A stretch of DNA of 64,000 nt, taken from assembly GCA_003184365.1 (NCBI GenBank), contig NKYR01000061.1, positions 62,001-126,000 of the forward strand, written 5' to 3'. Source of the stretch: Evernia prunastri (lineage: Eukaryota; Ascomycota; Lecanoromycetes; Lecanorales; Parmeliaceae). The position numbers and the translations under genes are program-made. Position 1 is the first letter of the stretch. Each line of letters begins with the position of its first letter. Below, one piece after another: positions 32,171-43,540 of the stretch. Below the pieces are notes generated by a model. It was not told the DNA's origin. It saw only the letters and a list, made by a program, of their open reading frames with translations, and did no database searches.

Positions 32171-35100
32171 CTACCTAACCTTCCTCATCCCCCTCTTCAG
32201 CCTCTTCGCCTCCCGATCCCCAATCTCCTCCCGATACACATCCTCCGCCGTCTCCCCCTTCCCCTTCCTCTTCTTCTTCTCCCCTCGGCCCTTCCCCTCC
32301 GACTTCACGCTAACAGTCACCGCCTCCTTCGCCCCGCCGCCTCTCGCCTGCGCCCGCTCGACTTGCTTCTCTGCGTCCGCCCAGCCCGCGTCGCCGCCGC
32401 CGCAGCCGGTCTCGATCTCGTACCGGTCGAGCGGCAGCGCGTCGATGAGCGCGCGCTGCTTCTCCCGGAGCTCGTGGTCGATGGCTTGGCCTCCGGCGCG
32501 GAGTTCGTCGTCCAGGTTGCTCTGGAGGGGGGGTGCGAAGGGTTGTGGGTTTTCGGCGTCGTCGGGGTCTGAGAGGTTGGCGGCCGCGGCAGGGGCGGAT
32601 TGGGGCATTGTTTCTGCGACGGAGCCTTCGAGGAGGCGGCGAAAGTGGGAGGATACTTTGCGGACGATTTTCACGAACATGGCCAGTAGTTGGCTGGAGG
32701 GCAGTCCGAGTTCTTTCTCTACGTCTTCGAGGACTTTTCGTTGCAGGCCGATTGCGAGCAGGATGCTTGCTTGCACGCCTGTCAGGCTGACGGCAGGCTT
32801 CAGTCTGTTGGTGAAGTGGAATTGCGCAATAGGCGGTATCATGTCGAGGATGACATGGTAGTCAAGCATGTTGTTTGCGTAGCTGTCCAGACGCTTGAGG
32901 TCAAATGGCGAGAAAGAATCGTCGAGCTCGGACTTGGTAAGGGGCTGGTTGGTCTGTGAGGTGTCGAGCCTTGCGCCTGCGTTGGCAGACTCGATGATTG
33001 AGAGAGCGAGTATGGAAGGGAACGCACGGAATTGAAACGAGAGGAGGGAAAGGAAGCGTTTCTGGAAGTCTCGCGCGTAGGCTCCGAGCCATGCGCTGTC
33101 GGTGTTGCCGGTGCTGTTGGAGAGTGTGCGAATCATGACGCAGGAATGCTCGCCTGTGAGCTCGTTGGCTGTTTGACGCAGATAGACTGGGGCGAAGGAG
33201 GCACGTTTCCAGAACTTATGGAGAGGTGGTGTAAGGCCGAAAGAGACGCCTAGGTAGTCCAGAGCCCGAGGACGACGTTCAGAAAGGCGAGAGAAGAGAG
33301 CTGGCATGCTGTTTATGTCGCGGACCTTGACATTATCCGATTGCAGAGTTGAGGATTCGAGTTCAGCGTCTGTAACACGGACGATGGAGTCTGCTTCCGT
33401 GGGTTCGATTTTAGAGAGATTGGCAAACTTGCCTTCATAGAAATCGGTGAGAAGAGTAATAGCACGGCTGCCGTAGCCCATGTTAGTATATTCCGGGTTA
33501 GTAGCGATGCGAACGATCCGAGCTCCAGACAGTCCAGCAAATTCCTCGTCCTGGAATTGTTGGCTGACAAGCCATGGTATCAAGTCGCCACCCGCTCTTT
33601 GGCCGCGACTCAAGCTGCTCAGGACGCTTTGCTTGCTGATCTGGCCTTCTAAGGCTACCTGTATCACACACAATGGCTCCGGCAACCTTGAACTATCGTC
33701 ATCCACTGGAGGGACCAGGACAAACAGTTGGTGGGCCGGAGCATCGCTCATCAATTGAAGGTCGTTCGGAGAATTCTTGTAATGGCTTGCAACGTACAAT
33801 GCTATCATCTGCTGGAGAAACTTTTCGGAGACAGGATGAAAAGAGAATAGGGTATCTCGATTAACGTGTAAGAGTTCGCACTTAGAGGGATGAGGACACC
33901 CTTGGGCATTGAGCTTTGAGCTTGGAAGGGTAGCATCAAGACAGAGGACTTTGTTGAGCCACTTTTCAACCGAGTCTCCTTGAGAATATCGTATAGGTTC
34001 CGCAAGAGTGATCTCTCGTAGGGATCGGCCCCTAGTAGCAGCACTGTCCGCGTTTGTTACAGCCTTTCCGGTCGATCGATCAGCTACCTCCGCATCGGCT
34101 GCACCATTCAATTTGGAGCCTCCTCGAGACTGTTCTCGAAGTTGCTGTATTAGTTTGAGAGACAGTGATCTGCCTGTACCTTCGTAGCCATTGATGGTTG
34201 AAGCCATGAAGACGAGATATGGACCCATTAGCTTCCTGACCAGAGGAAGCGGTATAGCTGCAGCCTCATCGATCACAACCAACTCCGCTTGACCCAGAAC
34301 GTATGCGTCCTGAGGCTGGATGTACTGTATGGTCTGTCTGTGTTGCCGGTGGATATTGACTCGCACGATGGCTTTGTTGAAGTCTGAGTTAGTCGACTGT
34401 ATGATAGTATAGTCAACGTGATCCAGGTAATTGAGGGCGTCGAAGCCCTTGAAAACGAATTCAAACAATGTTTTGAGATTTTCAGGACTAGGAGACGTTA
34501 TGAAGATATTGCTATATCCATGTGCTATAGCTGCTGCAATTGCTACACCAAGAGCGGCGGACTTTCCACGCCCTCTCGCTGCTGTCAGAGTGACAGTACT
34601 TCTCAGAGTCTTTTCAGCAATTGCATCCACAAATGTTAAGAGCGCTTTTGCTTGGTCGACCGTTTTCGCGATCTTGACCAAGGAGCCGACAGGCTGGGTA
34701 TCCACTAAACTCTCTTTGATACCATCGAGTTCTCTCCTTGCTCTTGTATTTCCTTCATCATCTGGATCCGGGGGAGGTAATGGCTTCACGTTCTTGCCTC
34801 CAGATATTGGCAGAACATTGAGCTCATCGTCCACGAACAAGCAAGAATCGCAGCTGCCCAACGAAAGCACGAAGCGTTCATTGAAGCGAGCAACCACATC
34901 ATCATGTGCTTCGGTCCTGTACCTAGAGTGAATGTCCATTGACAAAGTATAAAGCTGTTTAAGACTGGTCATGCCCTTTAGGAGTAAAAGCACCATGCCT
35001 CCACCTTCCACAGTCTCAATTGTCCTCGCCAGTAGGTTGGGCGTGATGGCTTCGAAATCCTGTAGTATGCACATGCCGAATGTATTCCCCAGGATTTTTT

Positions 35101-35556
35101 CCGTTTCTTTGTAATATACATATCTTATGTTGTGCAACGTAAGGAAGAGTTCGAATGGGTCCTCGGTGTTCGCTTCCCGAATGCCTCGCTTGATCTCTTT
35201 CTTGATCTTGATCTCCCGCTTCCTCCGATGACTTGTAAATCCCAAAAGGTCTTTTTTGTATGCCCATAGCACGGACTTGTTCTGCTTGATGTCTACACTG
35301 GAGAGGATGTAGTGTAAGTGGACGATGACATCTTTCGCTCGGTCTCCCACCACAACAAAAAAGCTTCGTTTCTTCTCCTAAGCGCAGATTTATTAGAGAT
35401 CTAATTTTTCAATAGAGCCTGACGGGCATACGAGCAGACGTACCTGTACTGCGTTGCGAATTAAAGCGGGGATGCGCGAGTCACTTCGAACTGATCAGCT
35501 TCGAATTTCTTAAAATCTTCAGCATGAAGATGTGCATACACCGCTTTTCGAGGCAT
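32171..35556 (-). CDS. KRE33: RNA cytidine acetyltransferase Kre33/NAT10
   Basis: Three exons: 35556-35540 (17 nt), 35483-35444 (40 nt) and 35377-32171 (1087 aa). The two tiny first exons were fixed by the conserved start MPRKAVDSRIPALIRNAVQ. Order: N-terminal DUF1726 domain; helicase-like ATPase with a P-loop TAARGRGKSAALG near residues 285-297 and VVIDEAAAIPLPLV; GNAT domain with VRIATNPEYTNMGYGS; then a tRNA-binding region and a Lys-rich tail (GEKKKRKGKG). The enzyme makes N4-acetylcytidine in 18S rRNA and in Ser/Leu tRNAs and works in the nucleolus on small-subunit maturation. The length fits the family (about 1,050 aa). The last 400 bp of the coding region are clearly GC-richer than the rest. 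It starts divergently from the GT90 gene. Confidence 0.96.
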
Positions 35557-35925
35557 GCTTGCCAACCTCTGGCTGCTTATTTCTAGAAGGATGAACTCTC
35601 GAGGATTGGATGCACACAAGCTGCAGAATATCAACCACCTTTTGCCATGATTAATCTTGTTGTGTGTTCGGAAGATGTCCGGAAAAACTCTTTGATAATT
35701 GCAGGGGTCAGGGATTGTGCAGCTTTCCCTTTCGCTAAGCTTTTCCAGCCGCATAGCATCCCGCGACAGGCTAACAGCCAGCTTGACATCTTGGCATCTT
35801 GGCATCTTGGCATTATCAGTCTGGACCCCTCCTCCTTGCATTCCGGCATTTCATGCAAGGAACATCGCTTGTACAAACATCTCTTAGAGCCAGCTCAATG
35901 CTGAGCAAGGCTAGTGCGCTTTCTC
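35557..35925. promoter_or_regulatory. Divergent region KRE33 / GT90 with 9-bp repeats
   Basis: 369 bp between the two proposed starts. At 35782-35813 a unit of about nine bases (CTTGGCATC) is repeated roughly three and a half times. No other element assigned. Confidence 0.4.
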
Positions 35926-38900
35926 ATGGGTAATTATTGTCTTGTCCAAGCCAGCTTTGGCAATTGGAACAGAGCTAATCCAACTGACAGCGCCGTTTTG
36001 CTTGCCACAACCATTGCATCTACAACGTATGAGCGATCATCTTTATTAGGTATGATAGAGTGCCATATTCCAGTTGAGTGTTACAGGCTAAGAAAGATAG
36101 CACGACCTGTTCAGTCTTCCATTGTCTTTCTGTCCATACTGGGAGTCACCTTCTTCTTGTTTCACAATCGCATAGCCCGTTTCATCACTCCTTCTTTTGC
36201 TTCTAATCCAAATACATTCGAATTGCCTCTACAAGAGATCCCTTTATCCAATGGACGCAAGGACTCGAACGAATCCCGCCCCGGAAAATCTAGCACCGCT
36301 CAGCCTCGCTCAAGAAAAACATTTATTGTCTCTACGGCGCTTGCTATTTCATTGCGTGTTCTACTTTCTGGGTTGATCTTGGACAACGCACAATGTTCGA
36401 TCGCCTCCATTGCGGTAAAAACATTACTTATATTGGACTCAATGTATACTAATTATTGCCAGGGTTATCTACCTTTACTTCTTGCTATTTATGACTATTG
36501 GTACATTCAACGCAGGCGGCCAAAATCCGACACTTCCTATCGTGCCAATGGGAGTAGCTTTCGAAATCTCTGGCCCGCTATTTTCTTGACAGCTGCCTAC
36601 CATTTCAAGGCATCTTTCATGGCATGTCCCAGATCCACTTACATCTGTCCGCTCTCTTCCATCGCAAATATCGGCGTTCCGTTCATGCAGATTCTGTCAA
36701 CCTTACTTGATTGCTATATTATAGTCAGTGTTTCGAGCATTGCTAGTGAAGCGAAATGGGACGCATCCCCAAAGAGCGACAACCCCTCAGTACTCTTGGG
36801 TCACATACTATTGGTATCTTCTTGACACTATTGTTTGATTTGAACGTTCTCTTACGCTAATTCTCAAAGATCTCTTCCTTGGTACTGTTCATTGGTGGTA
36901 TCATCTCACTCGGTATCAACAACATCTACTCGGTGGAACTGTTTGGCGTCGACTGGTCGTATACTGGTAGTCTATTTTGGCAAACAGCCCTGTTCATACC
37001 AACGGTCATCGCCGCGCTTCATATAGTATGTGAAATTACATTGTGCAATGAGTAAGATACTGACGAAGCGCAGTCGACAAATTATGGGCTGCCGCATCTC
37101 ACAATGTTCATATTTTGTATCTGTTTATACTGTACCGGACTCACCTCCGCTTGGGCGAACCGGAATATATTGCCTATAAGCGGAAAGATTGGATTGATCG
37201 CATTTCTTGGTTTGTTCCTAATTGGTGCTACGCTGTATGTACATGCCGAAGCAGCAAACGAGAACGGACGAGGTCAACCTTCACAGCGTCTAAGCCGACG
37301 GGTGCCTTTGTCCATCGCTTCCCTGGTAATTCTTTTGGTTCTGTTTCTCGGCTGGTCCTACGATCTCCAAACTCAAGAACTTGTAGCCCACCCGATCGAT
37401 TGGCTTATAAGTAAAGCCGAGAAACAATCAAACGACTGGGCTAGTCAGGCTTCTGCCAGCCTAAGTTTAGCCGAGTGCGTCCATGAATATCAGCGCCGCT
37501 ATCAGCGACATCCTCCTCCAGGATTTGATGCCTGGTATCGTTACGCGACAGCTAGGAACTCGGTTGTGATCGACGACTACGATACTATGATGGAAGACCT
37601 GCTGCCATTCTGGGGTATCTCACCTGCTGAGATAAGGCTGCGCACTCAGCAAGTGATTTCCGACCCTTGGAACGAGGTCTCGGAGATAGTAATCCGGAAC
37701 GGACATGCTGCACTAGGTCCCGACTTTCTGCCCACCCACCGATGGATGCTCGACGGCGTAATCAACCTGGTCAAGGACTTCTCAAGCTATCTACCCGACA
37801 TGGTTGTGACATTTAACCTGAACGATGAGCCAAGGTTGGCAGTCCCTTACAAGGACTTGCAAAAACTTCGAAGCGCTGCTGCCGGATCCCCCGAGCACCT
37901 TGATAAAACGGTACGCCATACTTGGAGCGCTGATCGAGCTGCGACCTGGCATATACCAGAAGACTTGGGTTCCACACGACCGTTCGAAGATCGCTCCCGG
38001 ACCAACGCCTTCTCCACTGGCACCGTAGCCTGCCCTCCGTCCTCGTTCGCCCAACAGGCAACCACATGGGACAGTAGCGCACTCTGCACATCCTGCGCCG
38101 CACCCCACTCCCACGGCGTCTTTCTCAGCAACTGGACCCTCGCCGCCTCTCCCTGCCACCAGCCCGACCTCCGCAACCTCCACGGCTTCTACCTGAGCCC
38201 CGCAGCCTTCAAGCCCTCCCACCGGCTCCTCCCCATCTTCTCCCAGAGCAAAGTCGACGGCTACGCGGACATCCTCTACCCCTCCCCGTGGAACTACATC
38301 GACAAGGTCTCCTACCACGCGACCGAAGAGCACCCGGACCCGCCCTTCTCCGACAAGCACAGCACCCTCTTCTGGCGCGGCGCGACCTCCGAAGGCGTCT
38401 CCCGCCACGGCACCTGGAAAGGCATGACGCGCCAGCGCCTCGTCCACCTCGCCAACAACCTCACCATCACCGCGACCTCCCGCTCCCCGACCCTGCCCGT
38501 CCTCCTCCCCGCCGCCGCCAACGACGGCGGCAAACACACCTACCGCACCCTGCCCCCCTCTCCCAACCCCATCGCGGCGCTCAACCTCTCCCTCGACATC
38601 CACATCGTCGACGGCATCGCCCGCGCCTGGGACCGCGACGGCGCCGCCCAAACCGCCGAGTTCGGCTTCGCGGGCCCGACCGACTTCCAGCACCACTGGC
38701 GCTACCGCTACCTCATGGACGTCGACGGCGCCGCCTTCTCCGGCCGCTTCCTCCCCTTCCTCCAGAGCCGGAGTCTGCCCTTCCGCGCGGCCATCTTCCG
38801 CTGCTGGTGGGACGGCCGCTTGACCGCTTGGAAGCATTTCGTCCCCGTGGATGTGCGCTTGCACGGCTTGTTGGCTACGCTGGCGTATTTTACGGGGACG

Positions 38901-39107
38901 GCTGGTCTCGAGGGCGGTGGTGGGGGGGATGGGGTCGGGGGGACGAAGGGGAATGTCAAGGCTGGAGAGATGATTGCGGAGGCGGGGAGGGAGTGGGCGG
39001 GGAAGGTGTTGAGGAAGGAGGATATGGAGATTTACATGTTTAGGCTGTTGTTGGAGTGGGGCCGGTTGACGGACGATAGGAGGGATGAGATTGGATTTGT
39101 GGTTTAA
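35926..39107 (+). CDS. GT90 family glycosyltransferase (CAP10-like)
   Basis: Exons 35926-36813, 36870-37025 and 37074-39107 (about 1025 aa); introns of 56 and 48 bp, both in phase 0. The N-terminal 450 residues hold many hydrophobic segments (SSIVFLSILGVTFFLFHN, FIGGIISLGINNIYSV, IGLIAFLGLFLIGATLYV). The C-terminal catalytic part shows the CAP10/Lipopolysaccharide-modifying pattern: YPSPWNYIDK, FWRGATSEG, YRYLMDVDG, FSGRFLPFLQS and WKHFVPVDVRLHGL. Relatives add xylose or related sugars to capsule or glycan chains in the Golgi. The start at 35926 is the first in-frame ATG; a start at 36052 is possible. The segment 38030-38880 uses almost only C- or G-ending codons, unlike the 5' half. Confidence 0.88.
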
Positions 39108-39478
39108 AAGTTAGGGGAGGCCGGGGGGTGGGGGGGTGGAGGGAGGGGCAGGGAGAGATGCGATGGGGTGCGATGGGTTGGATAGCTGTTCTGGGGTTGT
39201 GTTTGTAAATTATTATAATGCACAGATTTGAAGGGCGATTTCACGAGCTGTTTGTGTGTGCAGGGTATCAGGATACGTGGGCGAGCACAAATTCGTTGGC
39301 TTTCCAGTTAGGAGGGAGGGAAGCCTGTTAGGCCCTCGAAGAATTTGTAAGCCGGCTGCCTTTGATCGAAAGTGCAAGCAGTAGTTGGAAGACTTCTGGT
39401 GCACGTGCGGGTGGCGAGCCGCTTCTTAGTAGGGTACCTCTGGTTTCTGGTGTCTGTTGCGCAGGACTATAATTTGGC
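39108..39478. other. Convergent 3' region with G-rich tract
   Basis: 371 bp between the GT90 and NTR2-like stop codons. Positions 39112-39160 are very G-rich, with several runs of four to seven Gs on the plus strand. Confidence 0.6.
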
Positions 39479-40882
39479 TCATCGTTCCCAAGCCATCTTC
39501 AGTGACGCCGATGGGTTGGCACCGTCAGATTCTCCTGTAGTCCTTGATACCATACCATCCTCCGACCCGAGTCCACCGCCTGGACCCAGACCATCAGGCG
39601 AACCCTCTGCCCCACCCATTTCAGCCTCTTTCCTCAGCCGTTCATACCTCTCACCGGTCTCCTTTAGCAGCCGCTGAATCTCCTCTTCCCTGATCCTAAT
39701 GTCTTCCTTCTCCTTCTGAATCTCCTCCAATCGCCGAGCCTTCTGCATCCGCGCATATTCCATACTTGCCAGTCGTTGCTTTAGCTTTTCCAAACATCCA
39801 GCCAATGTCGGCAAAGGCGTGATCCGCGGTGGTGTTCTTGGTCGCTTTGGTTTGGTGCTCTGTTCGTCTCTCCTCAAGCCGTCCATTCCTTTCCGAGTTT
39901 GCGCAGCTTCGTAAGCGGCATGCCGCTCAGCTTCACTGTCGTCATCTTCGGAATCCGCAGAGCCATTGCCGCCTTCGGCTTCATTGATCATGTCCCGCAT
40001 GGTGGCCTTTTGTTGTTGCTTTTGCTCTCGTTCTGCCTTCTTGCCAAGTGCAATACGCCCATCTGAGACAAACTCATCGAAGCCTTCTGCTATGTTCTCG
40101 TCGTCCCGGACTAGGCGTGTTTCTTCCTTCTTGGATGACTTCTGTTTCGCATATGGTAGGAGCGATCTCTCGCCGTCCGAGTCTTCATGCTCCTGCGCAT
40201 CCTCATCGCTGAGGTTGATGAAATCTTGCTCCTTGGCCAGACGAGCACGCCGTTCCTTCTTCTCGCGGATCTCAGCGTCCGTAGGGATAGCAGAGGTGGA
40301 ATCTTGGAACGCGAGATCCGAGCCGAACTTTGAGGCTAGGTCGAGCGTTTTAGCATTATCGTCGCTGGATTGAGAGCGTAGATCTTTAGGTGTAGAGGGT
40401 GTGGAAGTCTTAAGCTCATTGAGGTAATCCGTACTGTATCTTGGGCGCTCCTCTGTTTGGCGAAAGGGTACATGTTCTGAAGAGAGATTGCTCGCTATGG
40501 CTTTTCGTAGAGCGTTCTTCTCAACGGCTTGTCGGCTCAGGCTGGATTTTTTGGGCGTAAACACTGCAGGGCCATCACTGTCGTCATCTTCGGCCATAGA
40601 GGTACCACCAGGTCCGAATGATACTCTAACAGATGTCCGCTTCTTGGTTTTCAAGGATCCACGAGATGCGATTGAGGGACGTGAGACGGTGGAGGTGATT
40701 TCTACGAAGGCAGTCAGCCTGTTTGTTCGCACAGACACATTAGAAAGCTGTGTCGAAAGGCTAGGGGTAGGAATCTTACCTTGCTCCTGGCTTCCTAGCC
40801 CAGGTCGCGCCTCTCCCATGTCTTCATCTTCTTCCTGTCCAACCTTTCGAGGCTGGCGCCTGGCGCCGAAGGAGGACCTCAT
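39479..40882 (-). CDS. NTR2-like spliceosome disassembly factor
   Basis: Two exons: 40882-40780 and 40701-39479 (441 aa). The start reads MRSSFGARRQPRKVGQEEDE, a basic N-terminus like that of GCFC/NTR2-type proteins. The rest is low complexity: acidic SDGERSLLPYAKQKSSK segments, EQDFINLSDEDAQEHEDSD near the middle, ENIAEGFDEFVSDGRIALG (a conserved block of the family), and a long charged coiled coil (ARMQKARRLEEIQKEKEDIR). In yeast Ntr2 works with Ntr1 and the helicase Prp43 to take apart the lariat spliceosome. The 78-bp intron (40702-40779) is a multiple of three and has no stop, so a retained-intron protein of 467 aa is possible. The assignment rests on domain style and short blocks. Confidence 0.75.
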   Translation of the reverse strand: MRSSFGARRQPRKVGQEEDEDMGEARPGLGSQEQGKIPTPSLSTQLSNVSVRTNRLTAFVEITSTVSRPSIASRGSLKTKKRTSVRVSFGPGGTSMAEDDDSDGPAVFTPKKSSLSRQAVEKNALRKAIASNLSSEHVPFRQTEERPRYSTDYLNELKTSTPSTPKDLRSQSSDDNAKTLDLASKFGSDLAFQDSTSAIPTDAEIREKKERRARLAKEQDFINLSDEDAQEHEDSDGERSLLPYAKQKSSKKEETRLVRDDENIAEGFDEFVSDGRIALGKKAEREQKQQQKATMRDMINEAEGGNGSADSEDDDSEAERHAAYEAAQTRKGMDGLRRDEQSTKPKRPRTPPRITPLPTLAGCLEKLKQRLASMEYARMQKARRLEEIQKEKEDIRIREEEIQRLLKETGERYERLRKEAEMGGAEGSPDGLGPGGGLGSEDGMVSRTTGESDGANPSASLKMAWER

Positions 40883-41241
40883 GGTGCGTGAATGTGCAAG
40901 ACGCCAAGGTCTACCGTCATGATAGATATATCTCGGATATTTACAGTTACCCTGGAAGATATGCCTTTTGTAAAGAGTAAATTGAGAGGGGTTTGAATTG
41001 TAGGTCAAAAAATGAAGAGCTGCTCGTCGTCAAACTTTTCGCTAGCAGCAGCCCTACGCCTTGGCGAGACTACTTACGACCAGTCACCACTCTAAAGACT
41101 TTGTACTTCTACTCGTAAAAATGAGATCCAATAACATCAAGAACTCGGTCCCCCAGCCTTGTTCTAAATTCACCGACATGATGGTTCTCGTCGCTACTCA
41201 TCAGGATGCCCTCGTTACCTTTGTGTGCATAGAACCTACTC
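40883..41241. promoter_or_regulatory. Divergent promoter region, NTR2-like / ULD gene
   Basis: 359 bp between two start codons that face away from each other. No single element assigned. Confidence 0.4.
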
Positions 41242-43540
41242 ATGGTCGCGTTCGGCTTCTCCGTGGGCGACTTCATCGCCGGTGTCAACCTCCTCATCGA
41301 CGCCGTCTACAGCCTTAGCGACACCTACGGCGCGCAGGCTGACTACAAGGAGCTTGAGAGGGAGCTACAAAGCCTCAATTGTGGACTTGATGGTATCAAA
41401 GCCTTGTCCCTGAGCCCAAAGCAGGCGACCGAAATCTCCGCGGTCACTGCAGCCGTCGACAAATGCTTTATATGCGTGGAGGCTTTTGTGCAGCGGAACA
41501 GCAAGTTTAAGAGCTTGGAAAGTACACCTAGAAAGAAATGGAGTCTGGCAATGCTGAGGAGACGCGGGCGAGGAGTACAATGGGCGATTTGGAAGAAAGA
41601 CGACGTTGCGAAGTTCCGAGATCAAGTCCACTATCATTCGGGAGCCATTGGCATGCTACTAGCTACGCTAAATCTGTCAGTGATTGTTACGCGTCTGATC
41701 CGTCTTTTACTGAATCAACCGAAGTAAGCAAGGCGACGCTCATAAAACTCTGACTGAGAGCATCGGCCACCAAGTATCAGATTTCGGCCCCCAGCAACTA
41801 GAAATGAATGGAACGCTTAGTGCCCAGCGAGAAACTGTGAACAGGATTCACCTTGACACCCAGAGTATTGTCGAAGCCCAGGCATCTCTAGCGCGGACAA
41901 TGACCATTCAACATACGGAGGTCAAGGATAATCTAGATAGTCAAACTCGAGATCAAGGAAGAGCGTTCGCGTCTCACGAGGCCGCTACGACCCAGATCGG
42001 CATGAAATTTCAGGACACCAAGGCCCAATTAGAAGCTATGTTGACTCTACAGCAGTCACTAGTTGGGTCCGTATCCCCTGCATCCCTGATCCGCAAGACC
42101 ATAAGCTACATATCTGACACCTCGCAGGGGTTCGACGCCTTTCCAGGACCGAATGATCCAGATACTGCTTGAAGTTGTTACGCTCAATCGTGAGATAAAA
42201 GAAAATCAACAATCCATGCTAGAGATGAACAAAAATCAACAAGAAATGCTGGCCAAGCTTCAAGAGGTTCATGCCGTAATAGCGGTGAATAAGGCAATAC
42301 CTGCCCAGATTCTTCTATCGAAGCCAATTATCTTGCTTGATGCTCGCGGGCGGTTCTGTCCCTTTCATATTGAATTCATCGATTCCTTCGAGGTACATAT
42401 GCCCGCTTCTTGTTCCAAAAACAATGGCCGCAGAGAAGCCTGATCATGGCACCGCAGGCTTTTGTTGCCGTCCTGAAGATTCGCTTTCAGGACGTAGGCC
42501 TCCGCAAGATAGAAAAACGCCAATTTGCACTCGAAGATACACGACAGAAATCTGCCCTCAACCTCGAAAACCCTTGGACTACACTCGTTAGGCCAGGGCA
42601 GCATATTAGTATGAGCATGATCTTCCGGCAACAGCAAACATCCGCGGGAAGGTGTCCAAGCCGTAACATGAAAAATGACGAGTCGGAAATTGAGGAGGTC
42701 GATTGGTAATTTCCTGACTAACATCGTTCAAAGTCGTTCATTAACTTATCGGCGATTAGTGGAAATCCCACCTGCCGTATAACCTATCGCAGAATAGTAG
42801 AAAACCCCGATCAGACCAGTGTCAAGCCAAGCAGCCAGGAGGAGGCCGTGCCGCGCCTATTCAGCCATATTGCTCGCGATGCACCAGCCAACGGTGGGGC
42901 TTACGGCCGAGATGATTCCGAGAAAGAAGATATGCATCATTACGCTCGGGTGCAAATAGTGGCTTCACAGGTTTTCTGGACGGATGAGCACCGAGAATTC
43001 ATGGAGGATCTGAGCGAGATTTCTGGGAACTTGATGTTGGAAACGACGCCCGTGGGTCTCTGTAATCCTGCCACCACCCAGCGTGGCCTCTTCAAGGCGC
43101 GGCGCACGAAATCCTCTAGGAGTGGACTACGACGTCGAGTACCTTCTCCCGACGAAGACGCTTCAGTGCCATATCATCATCATATACAGTCGAAGGTCTC
43201 TTCAGATCTGAAGCGGATTAGAGGAAGCCCGGAGTCGGGTAAGCGCAAGCGAAAGTGGGTATCCGTTGCCTCACGAGGAGACGCTTCAGACGAATTGATG
43301 GCCGATTCTCGATCGACAACCTTACAATCGGCAACCAATGGGGCCGGGGGGGAAGCGGATGTTGCTACAGCTGGATCAAATCGCTCGACTCCAGTAACAA
43401 ATACTTCCAAAGCCTCCTCTAGAGCCTTGAGGGGTTGGTGGGTTTGCAACGAATGTAGAAACCTCAATCTTTATGCACTCTCCCCTGAACGATGTAGCAC
43501 ATGTGGTCATTATAGGTGCCAGCTTTGCCGCAATTGCTAA
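41242..43540 (+). CDS. Fungal ULD protein: N-terminal STAND-like domain, coiled coil, ubiquitin-like domain, Zn ribbon
   Basis: Five exons: 41242-41679, 41729-42070, 42147-42392, 42458-42705 and 42760-43540 (684 aa). The third boundary may instead be 42066/42128; both keep the frame. Residues 1-146 match the fungal N-terminal domain found in STAND/NLR-like proteins (GFSVGDFIAGVNLLIDAVY, YKELERELQSLNCGL). Residues about 150-320 are coiled coil (MLEMNKNQQEMLAKLQEV). Then comes the fungal ubiquitin-like ULD domain (LLDARGRFCPFHIEFIDSF, ending GQHISMSMIF). After a short Cys-containing linker (CGNPTCRITYRR) and a basic disordered region, the C-terminus is a Zn-ribbon-like WVCNECRNLNLYALSPERC with CxxC repeats. 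No ATPase module. The role is unknown; the family is expanded in fungal accessory genomes. Confidence 0.78.

Noticed and set aside
37791..38864. 357-codon open frame antisense to the GT90 gene, and a 251-codon plus-strand frame at 38288-39043
   Set aside because: Both lie in the GC-rich segment where stops are rare. Their translations are low-complexity Arg/Pro/Gly/Val runs, and the GT90 frame carries the conserved motifs.
42848..43540. Separate gene starting at 42848
   Set aside because: The first codon is GTG, the frame is open further upstream, and a 54-bp intron with a CTGACTAAC branch joins it in frame to the ULD exon.
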